Part shown: positions 46,385 to 57,065 of the stretch, in pieces
Layout of the letters: each line of letters opens with the position of its first letter
How positions within the stretch are numbered: position 1 is the first letter of the stretch
Assembly: GCF_006517535.1 (NCBI RefSeq)
Contig: NZ_VHQH01000036.1
Span: 405,577 to 469,576, forward strand
Length of the DNA: 64,000 nt
Reading direction: 5' to 3'
Source of the DNA: Schumannella sp. 10F1B-5-1
GTDB lineage: Bacteria; Actinomycetota; Actinomycetes; Actinomycetales; Microbacteriaceae
Position numbers and translations under genes: made by a program
The notes under the pieces: generated by a model
The model's database searches: none
Seen by the model: the letters and a program-made list of their open reading frames with translations, nothing else
Told to the model about the DNA's origin: nothing

Positions 46385-48199
46385 ATGAGGTTCCCCCGGC
46401 CCGCCGCCGCCGTCGTCGCGCTCGGCGCAGTTCTCGCTCTCGCCGCCTGCACGTCTCCGACGCCGGAGGTGCAGACCGGCGCCGCGCTCACGGTCAGCGC
46501 CGCCGGCACCTTCACCTCGGCCAACGCCCGCGCCGAGCACGCGCGCACCGCCGCGAACGCCGACGTCGGCTACCTCACCTCGAGCGGCTTCGGCTACTAC
46601 GACCCGAGCGGGCAGCTCGTGCTCGACACCTCGTTCGGCAAGGCCGAGATCGTGAAGCAGGCGCCGTTCACGGTGCGCTACACCCTCGCCGATCAGGTGC
46701 AGTGGTCCGACGGCACCGCGATCGACGCGACCGACCTGCTGCTCACCTGGGCCGCCGAGTCGGGCGCGCTCGACAGCGACGACACCGACGGGCTCGTCGA
46801 CCCCGCCACGGGGCTGCTGGGCGCCGACGCGCCCGCCGACACGGTGCGCTTCGGCGCTCCGGCCGGCGGCATCCTCGCCGCCGCGACGTCGACTCCGACG
46901 ATCCGGGATGCGGGGCGCGCGATCGAGGTCGAGTACGCGCATCCGGTCGCCGGCTGGCAGATCGCGCTCGAGCCGAGCGTGCCCGCCCACGTGATCGGCG
47001 AGTCCGCCCTGAAGGCGGGGTCGGCGTCGGCCGGCTCGAAGGCCGTGCAGGCGGCGATCCGGGCGGGCTCCGGTGAGCAGCTCGCGGCCGTGGCGCGGGC
47101 CTGGGCCGGCGGATGGGACTTCACGGCGACGCCCGACGACGCCGACCTGCTGGTCTCGTCAGGCCCGTATCGCATCCAGAAGGTCGATGCCGAGACCGTC
47201 ACCCTGATCCGCAACGACCGCTATCACGGGGATCGCGCCGCGCGGGTGCCGAGCCTGAGCCTCGTCTATCGCGCCGACCCGAACCAGTCGATCGCGGCGC
47301 TGTCGCAGGGCTCGCTCGATGTCGCGCGTCTGCGCATCGGGTCGGACTTCGCGGCGGTGTCCGGCGTCGAGAGCGCGTCGACCGCCGTCGGCTCGACCTC
47401 GCGCGTCGAGTACCTCGAGGTGAACACCGAGTCGCCGCGCAACGGCGCCATGCTCGACTCGGCGTTCCGCCGCGCCCTGCTTCTCGCGATCCCGCGGCAG
47501 GACGTCGTCGATCAGCTCTTCGACGGCGTCGGCACCGACGCCTCGCCCCTCGACTCCTGGGTGTCGGCGCCGGGCGACGGCGACTACGCCGACGCGGCCG
47601 CCTCGAACGGCTCGGCGGCCTACTCCGCGGATGCGAAGAAGACGCTCGACGACGTCCTCGCCGACGCGCGGGTCAGCTCGCGCTCGGTGTGCGTGCTCTA
47701 CGACTCGACGAACCCGCGGCGCGTCGCGGCCTTCCAGATCATGAAGGCCGCCGTCGAGCAGTACGACATCGACCTGGTCGACTGCGGGGCGACCGACTGG
47801 CAGACGCGTCTCGCGCAGCCGTCGACCTGGGATGTGGCGCTGCGGTCCTGGGACTCGGCGCACGCGACCCGCCCCGGCGCGGTCGAGACCCTCGGCAGCG
47901 ACGAGCTCGACGGCTCGCCGCTCCTGCAGCCCGATGACGAGATCGCCGACGCCGTCGATCGGGTCGCCGAGGCGACCACGACGACTGCGCACCAGAGCGC
48001 GCTGCGTGCCCTCGACTCCGCCCTGTGGTCGACCGACGACACCCTGCTGCCGCTCTACGCCGTGCCCGCGGTCATTTCGCACGGGCCGAAGCTCGGCGCC
48101 CTGAAGCCGAGTCCGCTCGCGCGCTCGGTGCTCTGGAACGCCTGGACCTGGCGAGCCGTCGCGGTCAGCTCGAGCCCGAGTCCCAGCTCCTCGTCGTGA
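46385..48199 (+). CDS. Orphan SBP_bac_5-type lipoprotein, LpqW-like, copy 1
   Basis: 604 residues; lipobox ALAAC (C22). The fold is of the OppA type (QVQWSDGTAIDATDLLLTWA, SSGPYRIQKVDAETVTLIRN, AFRRALLLAIPRQDVVDQL), but there is no permease or ATPase gene beside it. The tail is a Ser/Pro stretch (SSSPSPSSSS). The next gene is a diverged copy and then comes typA. In M. tuberculosis, typA is followed by lpqW, an OppA-fold lipoprotein that affects phosphatidylinositol mannoside and lipoglycan synthesis. A similar non-transport role is therefore plausible here. This rests on remembered synteny, not a comparison. Confidence 0.7.
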   Translation: MRFPRPAAAVVALGAVLALAACTSPTPEVQTGAALTVSAAGTFTSANARAEHARTAANADVGYLTSSGFGYYDPSGQLVLDTSFGKAEIVKQAPFTVRYTLADQVQWSDGTAIDATDLLLTWAAESGALDSDDTDGLVDPATGLLGADAPADTVRFGAPAGGILAAATSTPTIRDAGRAIEVEYAHPVAGWQIALEPSVPAHVIGESALKAGSASAGSKAVQAAIRAGSGEQLAAVARAWAGGWDFTATPDDADLLVSSGPYRIQKVDAETVTLIRNDRYHGDRAARVPSLSLVYRADPNQSIAALSQGSLDVARLRIGSDFAAVSGVESASTAVGSTSRVEYLEVNTESPRNGAMLDSAFRRALLLAIPRQDVVDQLFDGVGTDASPLDSWVSAPGDGDYADAAASNGSAAYSADAKKTLDDVLADARVSSRSVCVLYDSTNPRRVAAFQIMKAAVEQYDIDLVDCGATDWQTRLAQPSTWDVALRSWDSAHATRPGAVETLGSDELDGSPLLQPDDEIADAVDRVAEATTTTAHQSALRALDSALWSTDDTLLPLYAVPAVISHGPKLGALKPSPLARSVLWNAWTWRAVAVSSSPSPSSSS

Positions 48200-50019
48200 T
48201 CTCGCGCCTCCGCCCGGCCGTCCTCGCGGCCGCGGCCGTCGTCGTCGCGCTCCTCGCGGGATGCACCGGGGCGCCCCAGCCGCACCTGGTCGCCGGCAGC
48301 GCGGTGCGGGTCGGCGTCGACCAGCCGCTCACCTCGGCCAACGCGCGCACGTCACCGGCGCGCGGCAACGCGACCGATTCGGCGGTGGCCGGCCTCATCC
48401 GCGACGGCTTCGGCTGGTGGGGCGACGACGGCGAGTGGGTGGCCGACCGCGCCTTCGGCTCGGTCGACGTGGTCGCCGAGCAGCCGTTCACGGTGCGCTG
48501 GACGGTGAGCACCGGCGTCGCCTGGTCCGACGGCGTGCCGATCGATGCGGCCGACCTGCTGCTCGCGTGGGCCGCCGATTCGACCCGGCTGACCACGCCC
48601 GGCCTGCGCGTCGACGACTACGTCGACCCCGACACCGGTCGGCTCTCCGACGACCTGCCCGACGACGCGGTCTACTTCGACGGGGCGCGGTCGAGCGGTC
48701 TCGAGCACAGCACCGCGACCCCGACGGTCGGCGACGACGGCCGCTCGATCACGGTCGTCTTCGATCGACCGGTCACGAACCTGCCGGCGCTGATCGCCCC
48801 GGTCGTGCCCGCCCACCTGGCGGCGGAGGCGGCGCTGGGCACGCGTCATCAGCGCGATGGCGCCGACGCGAAGGCCGCCGTCATCGCGGCGATCGAGGGC
48901 GCCGACGCCGCGTCGCTCGCACCGCTCGCCCGCAGCTGGAACTCCGACTGGACGGTCGGCGACGAGGTGGATGCCCGCCTCGCGATCTCGTCGGGCCCCT
49001 ACGCGCTCGAGACGGTCGCCGCCGACGGCTCGGCGGTGCTACGCGCCCGCGACGACTACCGCGGCACGCGGCAGCCGGGTGTCGACGAGCTCGACCTCCG
49101 CGTCGCCACCGACCCGCTCGCGGCCGTGAAGTCGTTCCGCGACGGCGACCTCGACGTCGTCTCACCGGAGCCGAGCGCCGACGTCGCCGCGCTGCTGCGC
49201 GATGACCCCGACCTCGACCCGGTCTTCGGCTCGCGGGGGCGCGTCGAGCACCTCGAGCTGCGCGCCTCGGGATCGCGGTCCGGGGTGTTCGACGATCCCC
49301 GGGTGCGCCGGGCCTTCCTCGCGGTCGTGCCGCGCGAGCGCATCGTCGCGGCGACGGCGGGGGAGGTCGATCCCGACGCGGAACCGGTGGCGGCGTCGCT
49401 GTTCCGTCCCGGCGCATCGGGGATGGCGGCCGGGAGCGCCGCGGCCGACCTGCCCGACGACCCCGACGTGGCGGCGGCGAAGCGGCTGCTGCGGCAGGCC
49501 GGCGAGAGCGCACCCGAGGTGTGCGTCCTGTTCGACCCCGACCGCGCCTCCCGGCGCACCGCCTTCGAGCTCCTCCGCGACGCGGCCGCGAAGGCCGGGT
49601 TCGTCGTGCAGGACTGCTCGACTCCCGACTGGGCCTCGCAGCTGGGCTCTGCCGGCGCCTACGACGCCGCCCTGTTCGCCTGGGACACGGCCGGCCTCCC
49701 GCCCGAAGGCCTGGCCGAGCCGTTCCGCAGCACGTCGGTCGCGAACTTCACCGGCTTCGGCGATGCCGAGAGCGATCGGCTCCTGGCGCGCATCCAGTCG
49801 GCCGCCGTGGACGGCGACACCGCCGAGCGCGACCGTCTGCTGGCCGAGCTCGAGACCCGCGTGGCGCAGGCCGCGGTCACGCTGCCCCTCTCGGCATCGC
49901 CCACCATCGTGCTCACGAGCGGCGCCATCTCGGGCGTCGTGGCCTCGCCCCTGACCGGCGGAGTGCTCGACGCGGCCTGGGCGTGGCGACCGACGGCCGA
50001 CGACGGCGCGAGCGGGTAG
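48196..50019 (+). CDS. Orphan SBP_bac_5-type lipoprotein, LpqW-like, copy 2
   Basis: 607 residues from GTG 48196, overlapping the previous stop (GTGA). Lipobox LLAGC (C23). It is clearly paralogous to the preceding gene: both have the mature N-terminal motif TSANAR, then a G-F/Y-G-x-W/Y motif, VAWSDGVPIDAADLLLAWA versus QVQWSDGTAIDATDLLLTWA, and VCVLFDPDRASRRTAFELL versus VCVLYDSTNPRRVAAFQIM. The stop TAG at 50017 is also the start of a TAGACT that may be the -10 of typA. As with copy 1, no transport partners are adjacent. Confidence 0.7.
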   Translation: MISRLRPAVLAAAAVVVALLAGCTGAPQPHLVAGSAVRVGVDQPLTSANARTSPARGNATDSAVAGLIRDGFGWWGDDGEWVADRAFGSVDVVAEQPFTVRWTVSTGVAWSDGVPIDAADLLLAWAADSTRLTTPGLRVDDYVDPDTGRLSDDLPDDAVYFDGARSSGLEHSTATPTVGDDGRSITVVFDRPVTNLPALIAPVVPAHLAAEAALGTRHQRDGADAKAAVIAAIEGADAASLAPLARSWNSDWTVGDEVDARLAISSGPYALETVAADGSAVLRARDDYRGTRQPGVDELDLRVATDPLAAVKSFRDGDLDVVSPEPSADVAALLRDDPDLDPVFGSRGRVEHLELRASGSRSGVFDDPRVRRAFLAVVPRERIVAATAGEVDPDAEPVAASLFRPGASGMAAGSAAADLPDDPDVAAAKRLLRQAGESAPEVCVLFDPDRASRRTAFELLRDAAAKAGFVVQDCSTPDWASQLGSAGAYDAALFAWDTAGLPPEGLAEPFRSTSVANFTGFGDAESDRLLARIQSAAVDGDTAERDRLLAELETRVAQAAVTLPLSASPTIVLTSGAISGVVASPLTGGVLDAAWAWRPTADDGASG

Positions 50020-50133
50020 ACTGAGGGAAGGTCTCGGGCATTCCGCCCGTATCAGTGCGTTCCGTCCGCGGCGATCCGCCCGCGATGCGTCGCCGATCCG
50101 CCGCCCCTCTCACTCGATCCGAGGAAAACCGTC

Positions 50134-52056
<1,923 letters not shown>

Positions 52057-52078
52057 GCCGCTCGCCCGTCGATCTCGG

Positions 52079-52133
52079 CCTGGCCGGGGGATGCGGCGGC
52101 TCCGTCAGGGGTCGCCCTCATCCGCCGGCCAGG
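52079..52133 (+). terminator. Terminator after typA
   Basis: CCTGGCCGG (52079-52087) and CCGGCCAGG (52125-52133) are perfect 9-bp arms, extended inward by GGATG/CATCC. A TAGACT (52144-52149) for the next gene follows. Confidence 0.7.
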
Positions 52134-52182
52134 TCTCGTTCATTAGACTCGCCCTGTCAGTTCCCCCGACCGGAGGTCCCTC

Positions 52183-52677
52183 ATGCTCCGATCCGGCCGT
52201 CGTCGCGCCGCCGCGGCGATCGCGGTGGCTCTCGCGCTCGGCGTGCCGACGCTGCTGAGCGGCTGCTCGATCGTGCAGAACGCGGTCGAGGGCGCCTCGG
52301 GCGACAAGGTCGACATCGGCGGGCCGAGCGTGCCGAAGTCGTATCCGACCGACGAGGTCCCGCTCGTCGACGGCGAGGTCGTCTACGGCGCCGGACTGGT
52401 CGACGGCAAGGACAAGTCGTGGGCCGTCACGGTGAAGGTGGCCGACGCGGCGGCCTTCGACACGATCTCGAACCAGCTCACGACGGCCGCCGGCTTCACG
52501 GCCGCCAGCACGCCGGGCGCCGACGCCGACGGTCGCACCGGCACCTTCGCGAAGGCGCCGTACACGGTCATCCTGCTGGTCACCGAAGACAAGCAGCTCG
52601 GCTGGATCGCCGACTACACGGTCAGCTACGCCGAGCCGACCGCGAGCGCCTCGCCCTCCGCCAGCCCCGCGGGCTGA
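52183..52677 (+). CDS. Small secreted lipoprotein
   Basis: 164 residues from ATG 52183, after CCGGAGG. A basic N-terminus and lipobox LLSGC (C28) give a lipoprotein. The mature domain has DKSWAVTVKVADAAAFDTISNQL and YTVILLVTEDKQLGWIADYTV and ends in a Ser/Ala/Pro tail. No family is recognised. TAGACT at 52144-52149 is a candidate -10 with a ~30-nt leader. It is convergent with efeB; the two stop codons are 15 nt apart within one hairpin. Confidence 0.75.
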   Translation: MLRSGRRRAAAAIAVALALGVPTLLSGCSIVQNAVEGASGDKVDIGGPSVPKSYPTDEVPLVDGEVVYGAGLVDGKDKSWAVTVKVADAAAFDTISNQLTTAAGFTAASTPGADADGRTGTFAKAPYTVILLVTEDKQLGWIADYTVSYAEPTASASPSASPAG

Positions 52678-52698
52678 GTAGGCCGATCCGGCTCAGCC
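52672..52698. terminator. Hairpin covering the stop codons of two convergent genes
   Basis: GGCTGAG (52672-52678) and CTCAGCC (52692-52698) pair with a 13-nt loop. Each arm contains the stop codon of one of the two converging genes. Confidence 0.55.
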
Positions 52699-53970
52699 GA
52701 AGAGCTCGCGCCCGATCCACGCCCCCTCGGCCACGCCGGCCGGGATCGCGAACACCGCTGATCCCACGTGCTTGAGGTATTCGTTGAGGGCATCGCTCGC
52801 CAGGCTGCGCTGCACGGTGACGAAGTGCGCGGGATCCGACTGGTACGACAGGAAGAACAGGCCGGCATCCAGACGCCCGAGGCTGTCGTTGCCGTCGACG
52901 TAGTTGTAGCCGCGGCGCAGCAGCCGGATGCCGTCGTTGACGTCGGGATGCGCGAGGCGCACGTGCGCGTCGCGGTCGATCAGCGGCGCGTCGGTGGCGC
53001 CCTTCCGGGTGAAGTCGGGCTCGGTGAACTCGGTGCCGCCGCTGAGCGGGGCGCCCTCGCCCTTGCTGCGGCCGATCACCCGCTCCTGCTCCTCGAGGCG
53101 CGTGCGATCCCACGACTCGATGACCATGCGGATCTTGCGGGCGACGAGGTAGCTGCCGCCGACCATCCACTCGGGGCCCTGCTTCGCGCCGACCCAGACG
53201 TTCTCGGCGAGGGCGCTCTGCTCCTCGGCCTTCACATTGGCGGTGCCGTCTTTGAAGCCGAACAGGTTGCGCGGGGTGGCCTGCGACGTCGACGTCGACG
53301 AGGTGCGGCCGAAGCCGAGCTGCGACCAGCGCAGGGATGCTGTGCCGAAGGCGATGCGGCTGAGGTTGCGGATCGCGTGCACGGCGACCTGCGGATCGTC
53401 GGCGCAGGCCTGGATGCAGAGGTCGCCGCCGGTGAGCTGGGGCACGAGCGCGTCGCCGCGGAAGCGGGGGAGGGCTTCCAGCTCGGGCGGGCGCCGGTCG
53501 GCGAGGCCGAAGCGGTCGTCGCCCTCGGCGGAGGTGAAGAGGGTGGGGCCGAAGCCGAAGGTCAGCGTGAGGCCGCTGGCCGGCAGGCCGAGGGCCTCGC
53601 CGGTGTCGTCGGGCGGCGCGAGCGGCGAGCCGTCGACGGCGCCGCCGCCCACCTCGTCGCCGGCCGTCATGCGCCGCGCGGCGGCGGTCCAGTCCTTCAG
53701 CAGCTGGATGAGGTCGTCGCGGCTCGCGCCCGCGTCGACGTCGAAGACGGCGAAGTGCAGGCGGTCCTGCGCGGGAGTGCTGATACCCGCCTGATGCTCG
53801 CCGTGGAAGGGGTAGACGGTGCTCGTGCCGTTCGCGGCGGCGGCGCCGGCGATGCCGGCCGCGACGGCCGCCCCGCCGGCGCCGCCGAGCGCGAGCCCGG
53901 CCGCGCCCGCTCCGGCGAGGCCGAGCAGGCCTCGCCGGGACAGACCGCGGCCGGACTCGTCGTCGGTCAC
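52693..53970 (-). CDS. efeB: EfeB-type deferrochelatase/DyP peroxidase, Tat-exported
   Basis: 425 residues. A twin-arginine signal (LSRRGLLGLAG, R12-R13) followed by a long hydrophobic stretch directs Tat export as a folded haem protein. DyP features: LFGFKDGTANV (the GxxDG motif), IGRSKGEGAPLSGG, DRDAHVRLAHP and LLRRGYNYVDG. EfeB oxidises ferrous iron or removes iron from haem for uptake through EfeUO. It overlaps efeO by 4 nt and is last in the operon. tatB is 9 kb away, which may or may not matter. Confidence 0.95.
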   Translation of the reverse strand: MTDDESGRGLSRRGLLGLAGAGAAGLALGGAGGAAVAAGIAGAAAANGTSTVYPFHGEHQAGISTPAQDRLHFAVFDVDAGASRDDLIQLLKDWTAAARRMTAGDEVGGGAVDGSPLAPPDDTGEALGLPASGLTLTFGFGPTLFTSAEGDDRFGLADRRPPELEALPRFRGDALVPQLTGGDLCIQACADDPQVAVHAIRNLSRIAFGTASLRWSQLGFGRTSSTSTSQATPRNLFGFKDGTANVKAEEQSALAENVWVGAKQGPEWMVGGSYLVARKIRMVIESWDRTRLEEQERVIGRSKGEGAPLSGGTEFTEPDFTRKGATDAPLIDRDAHVRLAHPDVNDGIRLLRRGYNYVDGNDSLGRLDAGLFFLSYQSDPAHFVTVQRSLASDALNEYLKHVGSAVFAIPAGVAEGAWIGRELFG

Positions 53971-55196
53971 GAGCCGGAGACGCCCAGCACGGTGTGGGTC
54001 AGCTGCGAGAGCGGCTTTCCGAGGGCGTTCACGGCGTCCGAGAGCTCCTTGCGCTGCGAGTCGGTGACCTCATCGTAGGGCGTGAAGCCCGCCTCGATGC
54101 TCCCGTACTCCGCCAGCTCCGCCTCGAGGTCGTCGAAGCGGGCGTCGATCGTCTTCACGAGCTTCGCGCCGTCGGCGTCCTTGTTCTTCGCGATGTCGCG
54201 CACGATGCCGTAGGCCACGTGGGCGCCCTCGACGTTGGCGGCGAAGTCGGTGAGGTCGGTGTGCGACCACCAGTCCTCCTCGCCCTCGATCTTGCCGGTG
54301 GCGACCTCGTCGAGCAGGCCGATGGCGCCGTTCGAGATGTCGGCGATGCCGACCGTGAAGTCCTTCGCGTTCACGAGGTCCGAGAGCTGCTGCACGTCGG
54401 CGACGAGGCCGTCGGCGAACTCGCCGCGCTGCTGGGGCGTCGAGGCGGTCCAGCCCTCGAGCGCGTCGGTGCCGTCGGAGTTCACGTCACCGGCTGCCGG
54501 CGGCCACAGGTCCTTCTCGATGCGGTGGAAGCCGGTCCAGTCCAGACCCTCGGCCAGCGCATCCACCTCGCGGTAGTCGATCTTCGGGTCGAGGTCGCCG
54601 AAGGCCTCGGCGGTCGGCTCGATGCGCTCGTAGGCGACGCGGGTCGAGGCGAACAGCGCGCGAGCGGTGTCGTCGTCGCCGCTGCGGTAGGCGTCGGTGA
54701 AGGTCTTCACGGCGGGCACGAGCGCGCCGACCTGCGACTTGATGTAGGCCACGTAGTTGGTGACCGCGGCGGCGATCTGCTTCTTCTCCGAGGCCGAGCT
54801 CTCGATCTCCTCGCCCGTCACCTCGAAGGCGGCCAGGCCGATCGGCTGGCCCACCTGCTGGAACTTGCAGGCCGTGTAGTAGGTGCCGGGGTTGAGCTGG
54901 GCGACGTACGACACCGACTGGCCGGGCGTGACGTTCTCCTTCTCGCCCACGATGCGCAGCTTGTCATCCGCGAGGATCTCGAACTCGTTGACGTCGGTGC
55001 CCGAGTTCTCGATCGTGAAGGTCACGGTGCCGGCCTTGGCGGTCGCGGCCGAGACCTCGCAGCTGTCGTCGGCGATCTTCACGTCGAGCGTGGTCGACGA
55101 GCCGGTCGCGCGCGGGTTCGGCACGCAGCCGGCCAGCGCGAGGGCGACGACGCCGATCGCGGCCACGGCGGCGATCGGACGGAGTCGTGAGGACAT
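53967..55196 (-). CDS. efeO: EfeO iron-binding lipoprotein
   Basis: 409 residues. Lipobox ALAGC (C24), so it is membrane-anchored here. An N-terminal cupredoxin-like domain (about 35-130, VKIADDSCEVSAATAKAGTV... with two Cys) is followed by an M75-type peptidase-like domain with GFHRIEKDLWPP, the HxxE iron-binding motif. It passes ferric or ferrous iron to EfeU. AGGAG precedes ATG 55196. It is 103 nt downstream of efeU and overlaps efeB (ATGA). Confidence 0.95.
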   Translation of the reverse strand: MSSRLRPIAAVAAIGVVALALAGCVPNPRATGSSTTLDVKIADDSCEVSAATAKAGTVTFTIENSGTDVNEFEILADDKLRIVGEKENVTPGQSVSYVAQLNPGTYYTACKFQQVGQPIGLAAFEVTGEEIESSASEKKQIAAAVTNYVAYIKSQVGALVPAVKTFTDAYRSGDDDTARALFASTRVAYERIEPTAEAFGDLDPKIDYREVDALAEGLDWTGFHRIEKDLWPPAAGDVNSDGTDALEGWTASTPQQRGEFADGLVADVQQLSDLVNAKDFTVGIADISNGAIGLLDEVATGKIEGEEDWWSHTDLTDFAANVEGAHVAYGIVRDIAKNKDADGAKLVKTIDARFDDLEAELAEYGSIEAGFTPYDEVTDSQRKELSDAVNALGKPLSQLTHTVLGVSGS

Positions 55197-55299
55197 GATT
55201 CTCCTGTCGGTGAGGGGAGGGTGCAGTGCGGAGCTGTGGACGACGTCGCGGATGCGCGTCGGGGAGCGGGCGACGCCGGGTCGGCGCGCCTGGAGCCGG

Positions 55300-56178
55300 T
55301 CAGGCGGAGCCGGCGACCGTCGGGTTCGCGGCCGTGCCGGTGGAGCCCGGCGCGGCGACGTCGGAGCGGGGGCGGGCGGGGCGCTGACGCAGCAGGAACA
55401 GCGGCAGCACGATCGCGACGTAGGCGACCCAGACGATGACCTGCAGCCAGGTGGGCTCGGCGGTCAGGTTGAACAGGCCGGCGAGCAGGATGCCCCACCA
55501 GCTGGTCGGCGGCACGATCGCCGCCAGGCTGAAGGCGTGCTGGCCGATGCCGGGCAGCACGCCGGCCTCCTGCAGATCGCCCACGCCATAGGCGAAGACG
55601 CCCGCGGCGACGACGACGAGCACGATGCCGGTCCAGCGGAAGAAGCGGCCGAGGTCGATGCGCAGGAAGCCGAGCGAGATCGCGGCCGACAGGGCGACGG
55701 CGGTGAGGATGCCGAGGATCGCGCCCAGGAATCCGATCGTCGGCGTCCCGGTCGCGCTGACGCTGGCCCAGACGAAGATCGCGGTCTCGATGCCCTCGCG
55801 GCCGACGCTGACGACGCCGAGCACGACCAGTCCGACGGCGCTGCCGCCGAGGATCGCGGCGTCGGCGCGCTCACGCAGCTCGCGGCTGAGCGTCGGAGCG
55901 TGCTTGGCCATCCAGAGCACCATCCACGTGACGAAGCCGACGGCGACGATCGAGAGGCCGCCGCCGATGATCTCCTGCGCCTGGAAGCTCAGGGTCGAGG
56001 GGCCCCAGGTGAGGATCGCGCCCACGCCGAGCGACAGCGCGATCGCCGCGGTGATGCCGATCCAGAGCTTCGGCAGCAGGTCGCGGCGGCCCGACTTGCG
56101 CAGGTAGGCGACGAGGATGCCGACGATGAGTCCGGCCTCGAGGCCTTCGCGGAGTCCGATCAGGTAGTTGGCGAGCAC
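55300..56178 (-). CDS. efeU: EfeU/FTR1-type iron permease
   Basis: 292 residues, seven membrane helices. Two REXXE iron-binding motifs typical of FTR1 permeases: R10-E14 (LREGLEAG) and R127-E131 (GREGIETA). GTG 56178 is the start; a later ATG would remove the first motif. The C-terminus is a disordered Pro/Ala/Thr tail. It is first in efeU-efeO-efeB. The IdeR/DtxR-like box at 56220-56238 lies about 40 nt upstream and overlaps TAGGCT motifs on this strand, so repression by iron is likely. Confidence 0.95.
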   Translation of the reverse strand: MLANYLIGLREGLEAGLIVGILVAYLRKSGRRDLLPKLWIGITAAIALSLGVGAILTWGPSTLSFQAQEIIGGGLSIVAVGFVTWMVLWMAKHAPTLSRELRERADAAILGGSAVGLVVLGVVSVGREGIETAIFVWASVSATGTPTIGFLGAILGILTAVALSAAISLGFLRIDLGRFFRWTGIVLVVVAAGVFAYGVGDLQEAGVLPGIGQHAFSLAAIVPPTSWWGILLAGLFNLTAEPTWLQVIVWVAYVAIVLPLFLLRQRPARPRSDVAAPGSTGTAANPTVAGSA

Positions 56179-56219
56179 GGGCGGCTTTCGGGGGAGGGGA
56201 TGGTCCCCGGGCGAGGGCC

Positions 56220-56238
56220 GGAGGTTAGCCTAGCCTAA
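56220..56238. promoter_or_regulatory. IdeR/DtxR-type iron box
   Basis: GGAGGTTAGCCTAGCCTAA matches 16 of 19 positions of the IdeR/DtxR consensus as I know it (TTAGGTTAGSCTAACCTAA). On the minus strand it contains two overlapping TAGGCT hexamers usable as the efeU -10, so bound repressor would block the promoter. Confidence 0.85.
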
Positions 56239-56267
56239 GCTCACAGGTGCACCAGCCCGGTGACGAT

Positions 56268-56273
56268 TAGCCT
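56268..56273 (+). promoter_or_regulatory. -10 element, apparently leaderless gene
   Basis: TAGCCT ends 6 nt before ATG 56280; it is 30 bp from the iron box. Confidence 0.45.
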
Positions 56274-56279
56274 GGCGGG

Positions 56280-56732
56280 ATGACCGATCCCGCGACCGCG
56301 ACGCCCGCCGCCGGCGTGGTCGACGACGCGGGTCTCGGCATCATCGGATCGATCGTCGGCGCCGTGCTCGCGGTCGCGATCGGCGCCTTCGTCGGCGGCG
56401 TCCTGACGGTGCTGCACCGGCAGTGGCGCATCGGCGGCGAGGGACTGCCGCTCGGCCTCGTCGTGGCGATCGTGCTCGCCGCCTGCCTGCTAGCCGGCTT
56501 CCGCTTCGCCTTCGACAGCCGCATCGTCGCCGGCGGCGCCGCGGTCGGGCTGCTCGGCGCGACCGCGCTGCTCGCCCTGCGCGGGCCCGGCGGATCCGTG
56601 CTCGTGGCCGACGACGCGATCGGCTGGACCTGGGCCGTCGCGCCCACCGTGATCGCCCTCGTCGTGCTCGCCTGGCCGCGCATCGTGCGCCGTCGGAACC
56701 CCGCCCCCTCAACGAATAGAATCGCCCAGTGA
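56280..56732 (+). CDS. Small hypothetical membrane protein
   Basis: 150 residues from ATG 56280 with four hydrophobic helices (IIGSIVGAVLAVAIGAFVGG, LPLGLVVAIVLAACLLAG, then two more). Its arrangement resembles small actinobacterial DUF6113-type membrane proteins, but I would not insist on the family. It is divergent from efeU across the iron box, so iron control of it is possible. Its stop overlaps the fdxA start (GTGA) although fdxA has its own -10 inside the end of this gene. Confidence 0.65.
   Translation: MTDPATATPAAGVVDDAGLGIIGSIVGAVLAVAIGAFVGGVLTVLHRQWRIGGEGLPLGLVVAIVLAACLLAGFRFAFDSRIVAGGAAVGLLGATALLALRGPGGSVLVADDAIGWTWAVAPTVIALVVLAWPRIVRRRNPAPSTNRIAQ
56717..56722 (+). promoter_or_regulatory. 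-10 element of fdxA, apparently leaderless
   Basis: TAGAAT ends 6 nt before GTG 56729 and lies within the last codons of the preceding gene. Confidence 0.5.
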
Positions 56733-57046
56733 CCTACGTCATCGCCCTTCCCTGCGTCGATGTGAAAGACCGCGCCTGCATCGACGAGTGCCCCGTCGAC
56801 TGCATCTACGAGGGCGATCGGATGCTTTACATCCAGGCCGACGAATGCGTCGACTGCGGCGCCTGCGAGCCCGTCTGCCCCGTCGAGGCGATCTACTACG
56901 AAGACGACCTCCCCGACGAGTGGAAGGACTACTACAACGCGAACGTGGAGTTCTTCCAGGAGATCGGCTCGCCCGGCGGCGCCGCCAAGGTCGGCCCCAT
57001 CCCGGGCGACCACGCGCTGATCGCCGCCCTGCCGCCGCAGGCCTGA
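56729..57046 (+). CDS. fdxA: Seven-iron ferredoxin
   Basis: 105 residues. Cysteines C9, C17, C21, C25, C40, C43, C46 and C50 match the FdxA/FdI pattern: C9, C17 and C50 for a [3Fe-4S] cluster and C21, C40, C43 and C46 for a [4Fe-4S] cluster, with C25 spare. The ~50-residue C-terminal extension (DEWKDYYNANVEFFQEIG) is typical of actinobacterial FdxA/FdxC. It is a cytosolic electron carrier. dapC follows 19 nt later, as in mycobacteria (fdxC next to an aminotransferase gene). Confidence 0.97.
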   Translation: MTYVIALPCVDVKDRACIDECPVDCIYEGDRMLYIQADECVDCGACEPVCPVEAIYYEDDLPDEWKDYYNANVEFFQEIGSPGGAAKVGPIPGDHALIAALPPQA

Positions 57047-57065
57047 TCGCGGGAGTCGACCCATC

